Below, piece by piece: positions 14,595-22,971 of a stretch of 24,710 nt of DNA (the stretch's first letter is position 1; every line of letters begins with the position of its first letter). This stretch comes from Rickettsia typhi (lineage in GTDB: Bacteria > Pseudomonadota > Alphaproteobacteria > Rickettsiales > UBA1997): the NCBI GenBank assembly GCA_945903615.1, contig CAMDOL010000004.1:1-24710 (forward strand), written 5' to 3'. The notes beneath the pieces were generated by a model, which was not told where the DNA came from, did not search any database, and worked only from the letters and a program-made list of their open reading frames with translations. The translations under genes were made by a program, and so were the position numbers.

Positions 14595-15740
14595 TTAAAA
14601 AACTGCCCCAATAAACCCAGCAACAGTTTCTTTCAAAGCTTCGTTGTTGATTAAAAAAGAATCATGACCTGCGCCACCAACAATTTCTAGAAAGCTCACA
14701 TCAACTCCAGAAATCGCCAAAGCTTGAGTGAGTTTTTTTGATTCTGCCGTTGGAAACAACCAATCATCAGAAAAAGAAATTACGCAGAATTTAGATTTAA
14801 TATTTTTAAAGGCTTCACTTAAAACACCATTATTCTCAGCTTCTAAATCAAAATAGTCCAAAGCTTTAGTGATATAAATATAACAATTTGGATCAAAGCG
14901 ATTAGCGAAGCTGCTGCCTTGATGGCGTAAATAACTTTCAATTTGAAAATCATCATCAAGGTTAAAAGAAAAACTGTCTTTATTTTGCAAATTGCGGCCA
15001 AACTTTTTATGCAGAGCCTCTTCGGATAAATAAGTAATATTTGCCGCCATTCTTGCTACCGCCAAACCTTTGCTGGGATATTTTTTCTCAAGCAAATATT
15101 TTCCTCCGCACCAATCTGGATCAGCCATAATTGCTTGTCGCGATACTTCATTAAAGGCAATATTTTGCGTGCTGTAACGATAAGAAGTGGCAATTGGCAC
15201 AATAGCTTTAGAAAATTCCGGATAAGAAACTGCCCATTGCAGAGCTTGAAAACCACCCATTGAGCCGCCAACAACCGCTAATAACTTTTTAATTTCCAAA
15301 TAATCAATCAATAATTTTTGAGCGTTAACAATATCAGTAATGGTTATGATTGGAAAATCTAAAGCATAAGGCTGATTAGTTTTAGGATTAATTTCTTTAG
15401 GAGAAAAAGAGCCCAAACAACCACCAATCACATTCGAACAAATCACAAAATATTTATCCGTATCAATTGGCTTGCCACTTCCGACCATAGAATTCCACCA
15501 ACCATCTTTGCCGGTAATTGGGTTAGCTGATGCAACATATTGATCTCCAGTCAAAGCGTGGCAAACTAAAATGGCGTTAGATTTATCAACATTTAATTTA
15601 CCATAGGTTTGATAAGCTAAATTAAAGTTAGAAATTTCTGCACCACAAACCAGCTTCAAAGGCTTATCTTTTGCAAGAACAATAATTTCACCAACTTCAA
15701 TTTCTTTGTAATCTGGACCAAAAACTGATTTTATTTGCAT
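14595..15740 (-). CDS. metX: Homoserine O-acyltransferase
   Basis: MetX acylates homoserine, activating it for sulfur incorporation in methionine synthesis. From ATG 15740 the protein has 381 residues with an alpha/beta-hydrolase fold. The catalytic triad is S160 in VGGSMGGFQAL, D325 or D326 in SFSDDWLFP, and H359 in GGAGHDSF. HALTGDQY and the GGCLGS block are typical. An in-frame TTG three codons upstream (15749) is possible; neither start has a Shine-Dalgarno site, so I kept ATG. The companion MetZ suggests that the acyl group is succinyl, but this is not provable from sequence. It is divergent from the chorismate mutase gene and followed at three bases by ccmG. Confidence 0.95.
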   Translation of the reverse strand: MQIKSVFGPDYKEIEVGEIIVLAKDKPLKLVCGAEISNFNLAYQTYGKLNVDKSNAILVCHALTGDQYVASANPITGKDGWWNSMVGSGKPIDTDKYFVICSNVIGGCLGSFSPKEINPKTNQPYALDFPIITITDIVNAQKLLIDYLEIKKLLAVVGGSMGGFQALQWAVSYPEFSKAIVPIATSYRYSTQNIAFNEVSRQAIMADPDWCGGKYLLEKKYPSKGLAVARMAANITYLSEEALHKKFGRNLQNKDSFSFNLDDDFQIESYLRHQGSSFANRFDPNCYIYITKALDYFDLEAENNGVLSEAFKNIKSKFCVISFSDDWLFPTAESKKLTQALAISGVDVSFLEIVGGAGHDSFLINNEALKETVAGFIGAVF

Positions 15741-15808
15741 TTTTTTCAATGATTTTTTAAACGACCTAATTTAGATTAGCTATCTGATGCCAACAAACAA
15801 ATTAATGA

Positions 15809-16654
15809 ATGCCGGACAATAACAAAGACAATCAATTATTACAACTGAGGAGTAAAATTGATAATATTGACAATAATCTAATCAACCTTTTAAACCAAAG
15901 GATGGAGGTGATTAGAGAAGTTGGTGTGTATAAAAAAAGTATCAATGAAAACTTTTTTATTAAATCAGCCAGAGAAGTAGATATGATTAAACATCTACTG
16001 ACTAAAGCCGATCAATCAATTCCCAAATCTACCATCGTTAGCATTTGGCGTAAAATTATAACTTCCGCGAATGTTCTTGAGCAAAAACTTAATATCGCCG
16101 TTCACAACCCTGATAAAATTATCGATTATCAATATTTGATTCGTGAATATTATGGAGATTTTGTTCCACTAATTTTTCACGATAGCACCAGCCATATCAT
16201 TGCTGAGATTGAAAAAAGAGAATGTCAAATTGGTATTTTCGCTTTACCGATTAAAGGACAAAACAAAATTGAAAATTGGTGGATAAATTTAGCCAACAAT
16301 CAAAGCGGTATAAAAGTTTTTGCTCGAATTCCATTGATTGGAAATTCGCCATATCAATTAGTTGCGGTTGCCATCAAACCCCCAGAAAAATCCAATGATG
16401 ACCAAACTCTTTTAACCATTGAGGTGAGTAACGAATATTCTAGCTATCAAGTTGATGAGGCTTTAAACATCACCAAGCTAAAATTTAAAATTTTACAATC
16501 CACCAAACTCGATCAAATTCAAAATGTTAATTTTTATTTGATTGAAATTGATGGGTTTTTTGAAGAGAAAAGCCCAGAAATTTTAAAATTTGCACAAAGC
16601 CAAATTAAGCCTTTCATCAAAGTTCTTGGACATTTCGCAAAACCAATTTTTTAG
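15809..16654 (+). CDS. AroQ-type chorismate mutase with an extra C-terminal domain
   Basis: Chorismate mutase converts chorismate to prephenate, the branch point to Phe and Tyr. Residues about 8-95 form the AroQ helical domain: LRSKIDNIDNNLINLLNQRM with R14 and R31, VYKK (K42/K43), and REVDMI. The remaining 185 residues form a second domain I cannot assign (FHDSTSHIIAEI, IGIFALP, ending VLGHFAKPIF). It looks like the C-terminal part seen in many alphaproteobacterial chorismate mutases. The metX neighbour fits the alphaproteobacterial arrangement that also includes hisC and tyrC, which are missing here. It is followed by hemH at 20 bases. There is no Shine-Dalgarno site. Confidence 0.87.
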   Translation: MPDNNKDNQLLQLRSKIDNIDNNLINLLNQRMEVIREVGVYKKSINENFFIKSAREVDMIKHLLTKADQSIPKSTIVSIWRKIITSANVLEQKLNIAVHNPDKIIDYQYLIREYYGDFVPLIFHDSTSHIIAEIEKRECQIGIFALPIKGQNKIENWWINLANNQSGIKVFARIPLIGNSPYQLVAVAIKPPEKSNDDQTLLTIEVSNEYSSYQVDEALNITKLKFKILQSTKLDQIQNVNFYLIEIDGFFEEKSPEILKFAQSQIKPFIKVLGHFAKPIF

Positions 16655-16674
16655 ATCAATTATTTAATTTTCTA

Positions 16675-17733
16675 ATGAGCAAAAAAACTGCAGTAATTTT
16701 ATTTAATTTAGGTGGCCCTGATAAATTGGAATCAGTAAAAGGCTTTTTGTTTAACCTATTTAATGACAAAGCAATCATTGGACTGCCACAACCTTTCCGC
16801 TTTTTACTTGCCAAATTAATTTCATCGAGGCGCAATAAAAAGGCTCAGGAAATTTATGCTCAAATTGGTGGCAAATCTCCGATTCTAGAAACCACTAACG
16901 CTCAGGCTGAGGGTTTAGAAAAAGAACTTTCTTATTTGGGAAATTTTAAAGTTTTTGTGGCAATGCGTTACTGGCATCCGCTATCAAAAGATGTAGTCAA
17001 AAAAGTTAAAGAATATGAGCCAGATGAGATTATTTTATTGCCACTTTATCCGCAATTTTCAACGACCACAACTGAATCTTCGTTTAAAGATTTTTATCAA
17101 AAATTAGTGAAAGAAAAAATTTCTGCACCAGTAAAATATATTTGCTGTTATCCCACCAACCCACAATTTATTTCATCTCATTGCCGTTTAATTGCTGGAG
17201 CAATTACCAAAACTAAATCCGCTGGCTTTAATAATTTTCGTATTCTCTTTTCTGCGCACGGACTTCCTCAAAAAATAATTGATATGGGAGATCCCTATTG
17301 TGAGCAGGTGAAAGCTAGTGTTAACGCAATTATAAATGAGCTTGATGAAAAAGATTTGGATTATAAAGTTTGCTATCAATCAAAAGTTGGGCCTTTGGAG
17401 TGGACAAAACCTTCGCTAGAATTTGAAATCAATCGCGCCGCTTTAGATTGCAAAGCAGTTATAATTGTTCCAATCGCTTTTGTCTCGGATCACTCTGAAA
17501 CTTTGGTAGAGCTGGATATCGAATATAAAGAATTGGCTCACAAATTTAACATTCCTTTTTATCTGCGAGTCGCCGCCTTGAATGTTGATGGCTATTTTAT
17601 TAAATCCTTGGTAGATCTGTGCCGCAGAACTTCAACAGTTGATTTTAGCTGCAATGGTGGAAATTTTGGAGCAAGAATTTGTCCAAAGAATTTTAAGAAA
17701 TGCATCAATCCAAATCCAACAAATGAAAATTAA
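16675..17733 (+). CDS. hemH: Ferrochelatase
   Basis: HemH inserts ferrous iron into protoporphyrin IX, the last step of protohaem synthesis. The 352-residue protein shows AVILFNLGGPD (residues 6-16), GGKSPI, AMRYWHP, LLPLYPQFSTTT, the metal-binding H195 in LFSAHGLP, and FVSDHSETLVELDIEY with E279. C-terminal cysteines C326, C336 and C343 could support the 2Fe-2S cluster known in some bacterial and animal ferrochelatases; I infer this from position only. It lies between the chorismate mutase gene and ybeY, whose start overlaps its last 11 bases. Confidence 0.95.
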   Translation: MSKKTAVILFNLGGPDKLESVKGFLFNLFNDKAIIGLPQPFRFLLAKLISSRRNKKAQEIYAQIGGKSPILETTNAQAEGLEKELSYLGNFKVFVAMRYWHPLSKDVVKKVKEYEPDEIILLPLYPQFSTTTTESSFKDFYQKLVKEKISAPVKYICCYPTNPQFISSHCRLIAGAITKTKSAGFNNFRILFSAHGLPQKIIDMGDPYCEQVKASVNAIINELDEKDLDYKVCYQSKVGPLEWTKPSLEFEINRAALDCKAVIIVPIAFVSDHSETLVELDIEYKELAHKFNIPFYLRVAALNVDGYFIKSLVDLCRRTSTVDFSCNGGNFGARICPKNFKKCINPNPTNEN

Positions 17734-18226
17734 AACTGATATTATAATTGCTGAAAAACTTTGGAAAAATGATCTCAATATTTCTAAAAAAATTAAATCT
17801 CTAATCAAAAAAATTATTCCCCAAACCTCTTTGGCCGAACTCAAAACAGCAATAGAAATTTCAATTCTCTTAACTAATGATACGCAAATTCAAGAGTTAA
17901 ATAAAAATTATCGCCACAAAAATAAACCAACTAATGTTTTATCTTTTCCACTTTTAGATAGCAAAAAAATTAAGAATGGCGATTTAAAGAAGTTGAACTT
18001 AAGCTCAGATTATCTAGCTTTGGGAGACATTGCCATTTCTTATCAAACTGTTTTAAAAGAATCGGATGAACAAAATAAAACTTTTGAAAATCATTTGACT
18101 CATCTAATTATTCACAGCCTATTGCATCTGATCGGATTTGATCACGAACAAGAAAGAATGGCAAAGATTATGGAAGATTTGGAGGTAAAAATTTTAAAAA
18201 CACTGCAGATTAAAAATCCTTATTAG
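17723..18226 (+). CDS. ybeY: Endoribonuclease YbeY, rRNA maturation factor
   Basis: YbeY is a zinc-dependent endoribonuclease needed for 16S rRNA 3'-end maturation and ribosome quality control. The 167-residue protein has NVLSFP (residues 71-76), GDIAIS, and the zinc motif H-x3-H-x5-H with H131, H135 and H141 in HSLLHLIGFDH. I chose the ATG at 17723 because it gives the usual family length. The frame stays open 28 codons upstream, but that part lies inside hemH and does not look like YbeY. The gene overlaps hemH by 11 bases and the convergent lipoprotein gene by 17 bases. Confidence 0.93.
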   Translation: MKIKTDIIIAEKLWKNDLNISKKIKSLIKKIIPQTSLAELKTAIEISILLTNDTQIQELNKNYRHKNKPTNVLSFPLLDSKKIKNGDLKKLNLSSDYLALGDIAISYQTVLKESDEQNKTFENHLTHLIIHSLLHLIGFDHEQERMAKIMEDLEVKILKTLQIKNPY

Positions 18227-19325
18227 CCCAGTTTTTGGCAACCTTTAAACAATCATCGCTAGTTTGCTGTGCAAAATCTGGCAGTTTGTCTTCCATCTTT
18301 TTATTGCACTGATAAATAAAGCGCTCTCTTAATTTTAGAAGTTCAACTCGACTATATAATTTTTCTTTGGCTTTCCTCTCATCGTCATTACCGCTTCCTA
18401 CATCACGACCAATATTTTTAGAAACACCTCTGTCTCCTTCCAAGTAAAGCAGAGTGGCATTATTCTCTTGGTTAACTTCATCGCCACGATCTTTTTTAAT
18501 ATCAGATTTCAACTTCTCAATCTCCCCAGAAGATTTGTCTTTTGCCAAAGCATAATTATCTGGAAATTGCACAAATGCTTGTTGTTGGCAATAAATTTTA
18601 TCCTGCAATTCTTTTTTGACTTGCAAAGAGTGGACATTGGCAAGGCATTGGGCTGATTGATCCGTTGCTGACGAACATCTTTTAAAATCATCACTATTAA
18701 TATTTAGACCCACACAATTTGGATATTTTTGCATCACACCAGTCACCATCAAAGCTTCTTTGCTGCTGTTGCGGCTATCCTCCGCGATTTTGAGATATTC
18801 GTCAGCACGCTCTTTTGGTAAGGATGTCAATTCAAAAGCGTTGGTAATTCTGGGCGCAGGAGGAATTCGAGCGACAATCAAATTTTGCCGACAACGATAA
18901 TAATCGTCACCTAACTCACCAACACCAAAACTTTGCCCCATCACTAAACATTTTTTATGATCTGAAAGCTCAATATCATCTTCTATTTTTGCTAGAGCAG
19001 AATATTTGGCGCGGCTTAAATTTTTTAAAATCTCCTCGCTGATTCTGTCAATTGCCGCATTGCTTCTTATTGCATCAGGAGTGATTGCGTGGTTGATTTT
19101 TCTATCTTGAACCAAATTATAACGACAACGCCAATACATCTCAGTGATAATTTCATCCCAGTCGCCATAATCCAAACCTTGAGAAACGCACCTTTGATGA
19201 TCTTGTCTTTCGATAATTCTTAATTTGGATTGATAAGTAAAAAGATATGACTCAGATGTGTTGCACGAGAGAAGAAGAAGGAAAAGTAAGGAGTAAAATG
19301 TTAGGTTTTTTAATCGATTGATCAC
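18210..19325 (-). CDS. Unknown lipoprotein with repeated Cys motifs
   Basis: This 371-residue protein is unidentified. A GTG start with no Shine-Dalgarno site opens a lipoprotein signal peptide with lipobox LLSC (C21). Two clear repeats follow: DHQRC46 to YWRCRYNL (C67) and DHKKC126 to YYRCRQNL (C145). A weaker third copy, at the same spacing of about 79 residues, runs from C204 to DDFKRC (C217). The pattern resembles the Cys-x3-Gly ... Tyr/Phe-x-x-Cys motif of small proteobacterial lipoproteins. Paired cysteines suggest disulfides in the periplasm. The C-terminal third is Lys/Asp/Glu-rich with further cysteines (C246, C340, C359). Its 3' end overlaps ybeY. Function is unknown. Confidence 0.8.
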   Translation of the reverse strand: MINRLKNLTFYSLLFLLLLSCNTSESYLFTYQSKLRIIERQDHQRCVSQGLDYGDWDEIITEMYWRCRYNLVQDRKINHAITPDAIRSNAAIDRISEEILKNLSRAKYSALAKIEDDIELSDHKKCLVMGQSFGVGELGDDYYRCRQNLIVARIPPAPRITNAFELTSLPKERADEYLKIAEDSRNSSKEALMVTGVMQKYPNCVGLNINSDDFKRCSSATDQSAQCLANVHSLQVKKELQDKIYCQQQAFVQFPDNYALAKDKSSGEIEKLKSDIKKDRGDEVNQENNATLLYLEGDRGVSKNIGRDVGSGNDDERKAKEKLYSRVELLKLRERFIYQCNKKMEDKLPDFAQQTSDDCLKVAKNWANKDF

Positions 19326-19363
19326 TGTGTTAAAATAAATTTAAAACCCAATAGTATTATTTT

Positions 19364-19438
19364 TGTAGATTTTGCCTGTCACCATTCTTGATGTGTCGGG
19401 ATGGTGACACATCAAGAATGGTGACAGGCAAAATTACA
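19364..19438. repeat. Long near-perfect hairpin between the DivK-like gene and the lipoprotein gene
   Basis: The 28-base arms 19370-19397 and 19406-19433 are perfect inverted complements (TTTTGCCTGTCACCATTC...) around the eight-base loop GGGATGGT. With one bulged base (19368), TGTA (19364-19367) and TACA (19435-19438) extend the stem. It starts ten bases after the DivK-like stop codon on the minus strand. Neither side has a T tract, so it is not a classical intrinsic terminator. It may be a repeat insertion, an RNase III site, or a transcript-stabilising end. Confidence 0.75.
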
Positions 19439-19447
19439 TTCAGTAAA

Positions 19448-19855
19448 TTATAATCCCCAATCTACGGACTTGATTTGAATATATCTACCAATTTCCTTAG
19501 CAAACATATGAGGCATAAATGGCTTAGCAATGTAGTTATCGCAACCAGATTCAGAAACAATTTGCTTTTTATCTTCTTCGCTTGAAAGAGCGGTAATAAC
19601 AATAACTGGAATATGCTTTAATTCTGGATCGCTCTTCATAGCTTTGCAAATATCAATACCAGAACTATCTGGCAATTTGATATCAAGTATTACTAAATTT
19701 GGCTTCTCTTTTTTAACAATCTCAATCGCTCCATTACCTTCATAAACTTGAATTGTATCGTGACCGAGCTGCTTGATAATCATATCAGCTATTTTCTGAT
19801 TCAATTGGTTATCTTCAATAATCATTACCTTTTTAGGTTCAATTTGTTCACTCAT
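19448..19855 (-). CDS. divK: Single-domain response regulator, DivK-like
   Basis: The 135-residue protein consists of one receiver domain with no output domain. The acidic pocket is E14-D15 in IIEDNQLN, the phosphorylated aspartate is D58 in LVILDIKLPDSSG, the switch residue is T88 in VIVITAL, and K111 is in IAKPF. The sequence EDN-LN, DIKLP-SG, KHIPVI and the GCDNYIAKPF end resemble DivK, the alphaproteobacterial cell-cycle signalling protein. No histidine kinase is near, so the partner must be encoded elsewhere. It follows miaB with a 112-base gap and may have its own promoter. Identification as DivK rather than another solo receiver is likely but not certain. Confidence 0.82.
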   Translation of the reverse strand: MSEQIEPKKVMIIEDNQLNQKIADMIIKQLGHDTIQVYEGNGAIEIVKKEKPNLVILDIKLPDSSGIDICKAMKSDPELKHIPVIVITALSSEEDKKQIVSESGCDNYIAKPFMPHMFAKEIGRYIQIKSVDWGL

Positions 19856-19967
19856 AGTTGTTTAATGGTTAAATTAATAATTTAATTTTTTAAAAAAAGT
19901 CGCCAAACACTAATATTCACAATATTTTCTGTCAATAAAATTAGCAAAACTGTCTCAATTTAAGACG

Positions 19968-21335
19968 CTACACAATCTCGCCAATCAAACTGCTGGGGCG
20001 AGATTTGACAATTTTTACATTAATTAATTTTCCTAAGTATTTTTCCTCAACATCATCAATAACTACCGATTGCAAATAAGGACTTTTGCCAATTATTTGT
20101 CCTTTAGATTTTTCTTTGGCAATATTTGGTTTTCTATCAAATAAAACCGGGAAAATTTGTCCTTCAAACTGTTGATTATACTTGCTCTGCTCTTGATGCA
20201 AAAGATTTTGCAACTCTTGCAATCTAGCATCTTTAACCTCTTCGTCAATTTGATTTATCGCATCTGATGCCGGCGTTCCTGGTCGTGGAGAATATTTAAA
20301 AGAATAACACTGAGAAAAACCAACTTGCCTAACCAAATCTAAAGTATCTTGAAAATCTTGATCAGTTTCCCTAGGAAAACCAACAATAAAATCTGAAGAC
20401 AAACCAATGTCTGGTCTAGCTTTGCGTAGTTTTTCAATCACCTTTAAATAATCTTGTCTAGTATGTTTTCGGTTCATCGCTTTTAGAATATTGTTTGAAC
20501 CCGATTGCACCGGCAAATGCAAAAACGGCATCAACTTTTCAACTTCTGCGTGCGCCGCAATCAAATCATCATCCATATCGCGCGGATGTGATGTGGTATA
20601 TCTAATTCTTTTAATTTGAGGGATCTCAGCAATTTTTCTGATTAATTTGGCAAGATTAAAATTGTTACCATTTTTATCAACGCCGTGATAAGCATTAACA
20701 TTTTGCCCAAGCAAATAAATTTCCATCGCACCTCGATTAGCAAGGTTTAAAGCCTCCTTACAAACTTGCTCAACTGATCTGGAAAACTCGGCGCCACGAG
20801 TGTAAGGAACAACACAGAAAGTGCAAAATTTATCACAACCTTCTTGGATCGATAAAAAGCTGCTAACTTGGCTTTTCTCTTCACTTTCTTTTAAAACATC
20901 AAATTTATTATTTGGCTTAAAATCCAAATCAATCTGACGACTTTTATCGCGTAAAACTTTTCCAACTAAATCTGGCAAGGTTTGATAGCTTTCTGGCCCT
21001 ACGATAATATCAGTCACCGGTGCTCTTTTAAAAATTTCCTCACCTTCAGCCTGCCCTACACAACCAGCAACAGCAACGATCATTTGCTTACCTTGTTTTT
21101 TTAATTTGTCTTTGTGTTTTTTAATTCGGCCCAGATCGCAATATAATTTTTCTGCTGCTTTTTCACGAATGTGACAAGTATTAATAATAACCATATCAGC
21201 ATCATCTGGCTCGCTGACATTTTGATAGCCAACCGCAGTCATCAAATCTTGCATACGATCAGAATCGTAGACATTCATCTGGCAGCCATAAGTTTTTATA
21301 TATAATTTTTTTGGTTGCGAAGTTACTTTTTCCAT
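19968..21335 (-). CDS. miaB: tRNA-2-methylthio-N6-dimethylallyladenosine synthase
   Basis: MiaB is a radical-SAM methylthiotransferase that adds the 2-methylthio group to i6A37 in tRNAs reading UNN codons. The 455-residue protein has the N-terminal MTTase domain with cluster cysteines C18 (TYGCQMN), C54 and C92. The radical-SAM motif is C167-x3-C171-x2-C174 in [29 protein letters not shown] follows, and a C-terminal TRAM domain runs from about 385 ([20 protein letters not shown]). All key residues are present. Its start overlaps the end of the upstream methyltransferase gene by 13 bases, suggesting coupled translation. Confidence 0.97.
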   Translation of the reverse strand: MEKVTSQPKKLYIKTYGCQMNVYDSDRMQDLMTAVGYQNVSEPDDADMVIINTCHIREKAAEKLYCDLGRIKKHKDKLKKQGKQMIVAVAGCVGQAEGEEIFKRAPVTDIIVGPESYQTLPDLVGKVLRDKSRQIDLDFKPNNKFDVLKESEEKSQVSSFLSIQEGCDKFCTFCVVPYTRGAEFSRSVEQVCKEALNLANRGAMEIYLLGQNVNAYHGVDKNGNNFNLAKLIRKIAEIPQIKRIRYTTSHPRDMDDDLIAAHAEVEKLMPFLHLPVQSGSNNILKAMNRKHTRQDYLKVIEKLRKARPDIGLSSDFIVGFPRETDQDFQDTLDLVRQVGFSQCYSFKYSPRPGTPASDAINQIDEEVKDARLQELQNLLHQEQSKYNQQFEGQIFPVLFDRKPNIAKEKSKGQIIGKSPYLQSVVIDDVEEKYLGKLINVKIVKSRPSSLIGEIV

Positions 21336-22087
21336 CCAGTTAGAATAATGATTTCAAAGGTTGCGAGGTATTGATTATTGTGGCGGCAATATAGTTTTTG
21401 ATATAAATTTGTCAAATCAAATAAAAAGTTTTTAGTCATAAATTTGCGGCTGCGATCATTCAAAATATTAGTCTCGCCCATATTTTTTAAATCCTCGAGC
21501 AATTTTCTTGGATGAGAATATTCGACTTCAAAACGATGTTTTTCAGCAACAACATCAACAAATTCAGCTTTTTGCAGCAATATTCCAGCCATTTTTACAT
21601 CGACATTGGGAGCAATTCTTGGTGAAATTCCATTATAAAATTTTTGCTCGGTTTGCAAAAAAACTTCTTTTAGTTCTTTCAAATTTTCTTCACCAAAAAA
21701 ACTGGCGATGAACATTCCTCTTGGTTTTAACAGCTTTCTAATTGAAATTAAATTTTGCGGAATATCATTAATAAAATGCAAATTCAAGTTGCTGATTATC
21801 AAATCAAATGATTGTTCTTTAAAACACAAATTCTCATCGTCCATTACTAAATCAGGCACAAATCCAATTGCCAAATCAGAGCGAATTAAAAGCTGGGAAT
21901 TTATTTTTTTACCAAACTCACCTGATCTTGCGCCAATTTCCAGAACATTGGCAAAATTTCTTTTGCAATCCAAAATGGTTTGCGTGATTATTTGCGAGGT
22001 CTCTTGATGAATAAAATCCGCCTCAAGAAATTTGTTTAAAACCCGATTGCGATTTTGTTTAAGAAGTTTGCGATTAAAAAGTGCCAC
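21323..22087 (-). CDS. SAM-dependent methyltransferase-fold protein, NDUFAF5/BioC-like
   Basis: The 254-residue protein starts with [15 protein letters not shown], the N-terminal pattern of the alphaproteobacterial relatives of NDUFAF5, a complex I assembly factor. The class I SAM-binding core follows ([55 protein letters not shown]). The glycine-rich loop reads [10 protein letters not shown]. It is often annotated BioC-like; nothing here shows a biotin role. The start is GTG at 22087, chosen because it just precedes the conserved LFNR motif and no nearer ATG exists. It is divergent from comF with 11 bases between starts, a pairing common in alphaproteobacteria, and overlaps miaB downstream. 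Confidence 0.82.
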   Translation of the reverse strand: MALFNRKLLKQNRNRVLNKFLEADFIHQETSQIITQTILDCKRNFANVLEIGARSGEFGKKINSQLLIRSDLAIGFVPDLVMDDENLCFKEQSFDLIISNLNLHFINDIPQNLISIRKLLKPRGMFIASFFGEENLKELKEVFLQTEQKFYNGISPRIAPNVDVKMAGILLQKAEFVDVVAEKHRFEVEYSHPRKLLEDLKNMGETNILNDRSRKFMTKNFLFDLTNLYQKLYCRHNNQYLATFEIIILTGWKK

Positions 22088-22098
22088 GTAAAAAAATT

Positions 22099-22821
22099 AT
22101 GATAAAAAAATTAGCTGAGAAGTTTCTGAATATCATTTTCCCCAAGAGCTGCCTAATCTGCAACAAAATAATTTCTGGCGGAAGTTTTTGTGTAGAAGAT
22201 TGGAATAAACTACATTTCTTACAAAAACCAGCTTGCAATATTTGCTTTCAGCCTTTTGAATTCAAGGTTGATGATGAAATGCTTTGTGGCAAATGTCTAC
22301 AAAAACGCCCAGAATATTTTAAAGCTTTGGCGGTTTTAAATTATGACGAAACCAGCAAAGCCTTAGTCACTAAATTTAAATATTTTGATCAAACTAATTT
22401 GGCAAAATATTTTTCTGAATTGATGTTTAAGCAAGCTAAAGAGATTATTCCTGATATTGATTTTATTACTCCAATTCCACTTCATAAGTTTAGAATTATC
22501 AAAAGAAAATATAACCAAGGTGCGCTTTTGGCAAAAAATATCGGACGGTTTGCCAATACAAAAGTAATATTAGATTTATTAATTAGAACCAAGAATAACA
22601 AGCCTCAAGCTAGTTTAAATCAAATAATGAGAAGAAAAAATGTAGCAGGAATTTTTAAAGTGAGAGAAAAATATTGTGACGAAATTAAGAAAAAAAATAT
22701 TTTACTAATTGATGATGTTATCACAACCGGAGCAACAGTTGAGAGTTGTTGTAAAGCTTTAAAAAAAGCTGGAGCCACAAGAATTTATATTCTCACTCTT
22801 GCCAAAACAACTATGGATTAA
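22099..22821 (+). CDS. comF: ComF-family phosphoribosyltransferase-like protein
   Basis: ComF proteins combine an N-terminal double zinc-finger with a phosphoribosyltransferase fold; the family is linked to DNA uptake in naturally competent bacteria, but its biochemical role is not settled. From ATG 22099 the protein has 240 residues. Zinc-type pairs are C18/C21 (SCLIC), C46/C49 (ACNIC) and C63/C66 (CGKC). The PRPP loop is LLIDDVITTGAT near residue 205, with ITPIPLHKFR and RKYNQGALLAKNI upstream. An in-frame GTG at 22081 is possible but would overlap the divergent methyltransferase start. No other competence gene is in the window. Confidence 0.92.
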   Translation: MIKKLAEKFLNIIFPKSCLICNKIISGGSFCVEDWNKLHFLQKPACNICFQPFEFKVDDEMLCGKCLQKRPEYFKALAVLNYDETSKALVTKFKYFDQTNLAKYFSELMFKQAKEIIPDIDFITPIPLHKFRIIKRKYNQGALLAKNIGRFANTKVILDLLIRTKNNKPQASLNQIMRRKNVAGIFKVREKYCDEIKKKNILLIDDVITTGATVESCCKALKKAGATRIYILTLAKTTMD

Positions 22822-22872
22822 GCCTGTATTATAACAATTTTCATTTTAAAAATTGCAAAAGCTAAACTGGTA

Positions 22873-22950
22873 TTAGTTAAAAAATTATCTCAATTAAATG
22901 GCGACTTCAAAATATTTAATACATTTTAAAGTCGCCATTTTTTTAACTAA
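22873..22950. terminator. Bidirectional terminator palindrome between comF and ilvD
   Basis: The inner arms AAATGGCGACTT (22896-22907) and AAGTCGCCATTT (22929-22940) are perfect complements. Five further pairs lie beyond one C-A mismatch, and the loop is nine bases. TTTTTTT follows on the plus strand, ending comF transcripts. Outer arms TTAGTTAAAAAA (22873-22884) and TTTTTTAACTAA (22939-22950) are also complementary, with an unpaired segment on one side. This gives the same two-level design as the palindrome at 231-323. Confidence 0.8.
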
Positions 22951-22971
22951 ATTTACTTTGTAAATAAAATT

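Noticed and set aside
17639..17722. 28-residue N-terminal extension of ybeY
   Set aside because: It lies entirely inside hemH in another frame and does not resemble YbeY; ATG 17723 gives the usual length.
19856..19967. Possible CtrA boxes (TTAA-N7-TTAA) and a TTGACA promoter before the DivK-like gene
   Set aside because: The spacing is wrong for CtrA, TTAA is expected by chance in such AT-rich DNA, and no good -10 box lies at the right distance from TTGACA.
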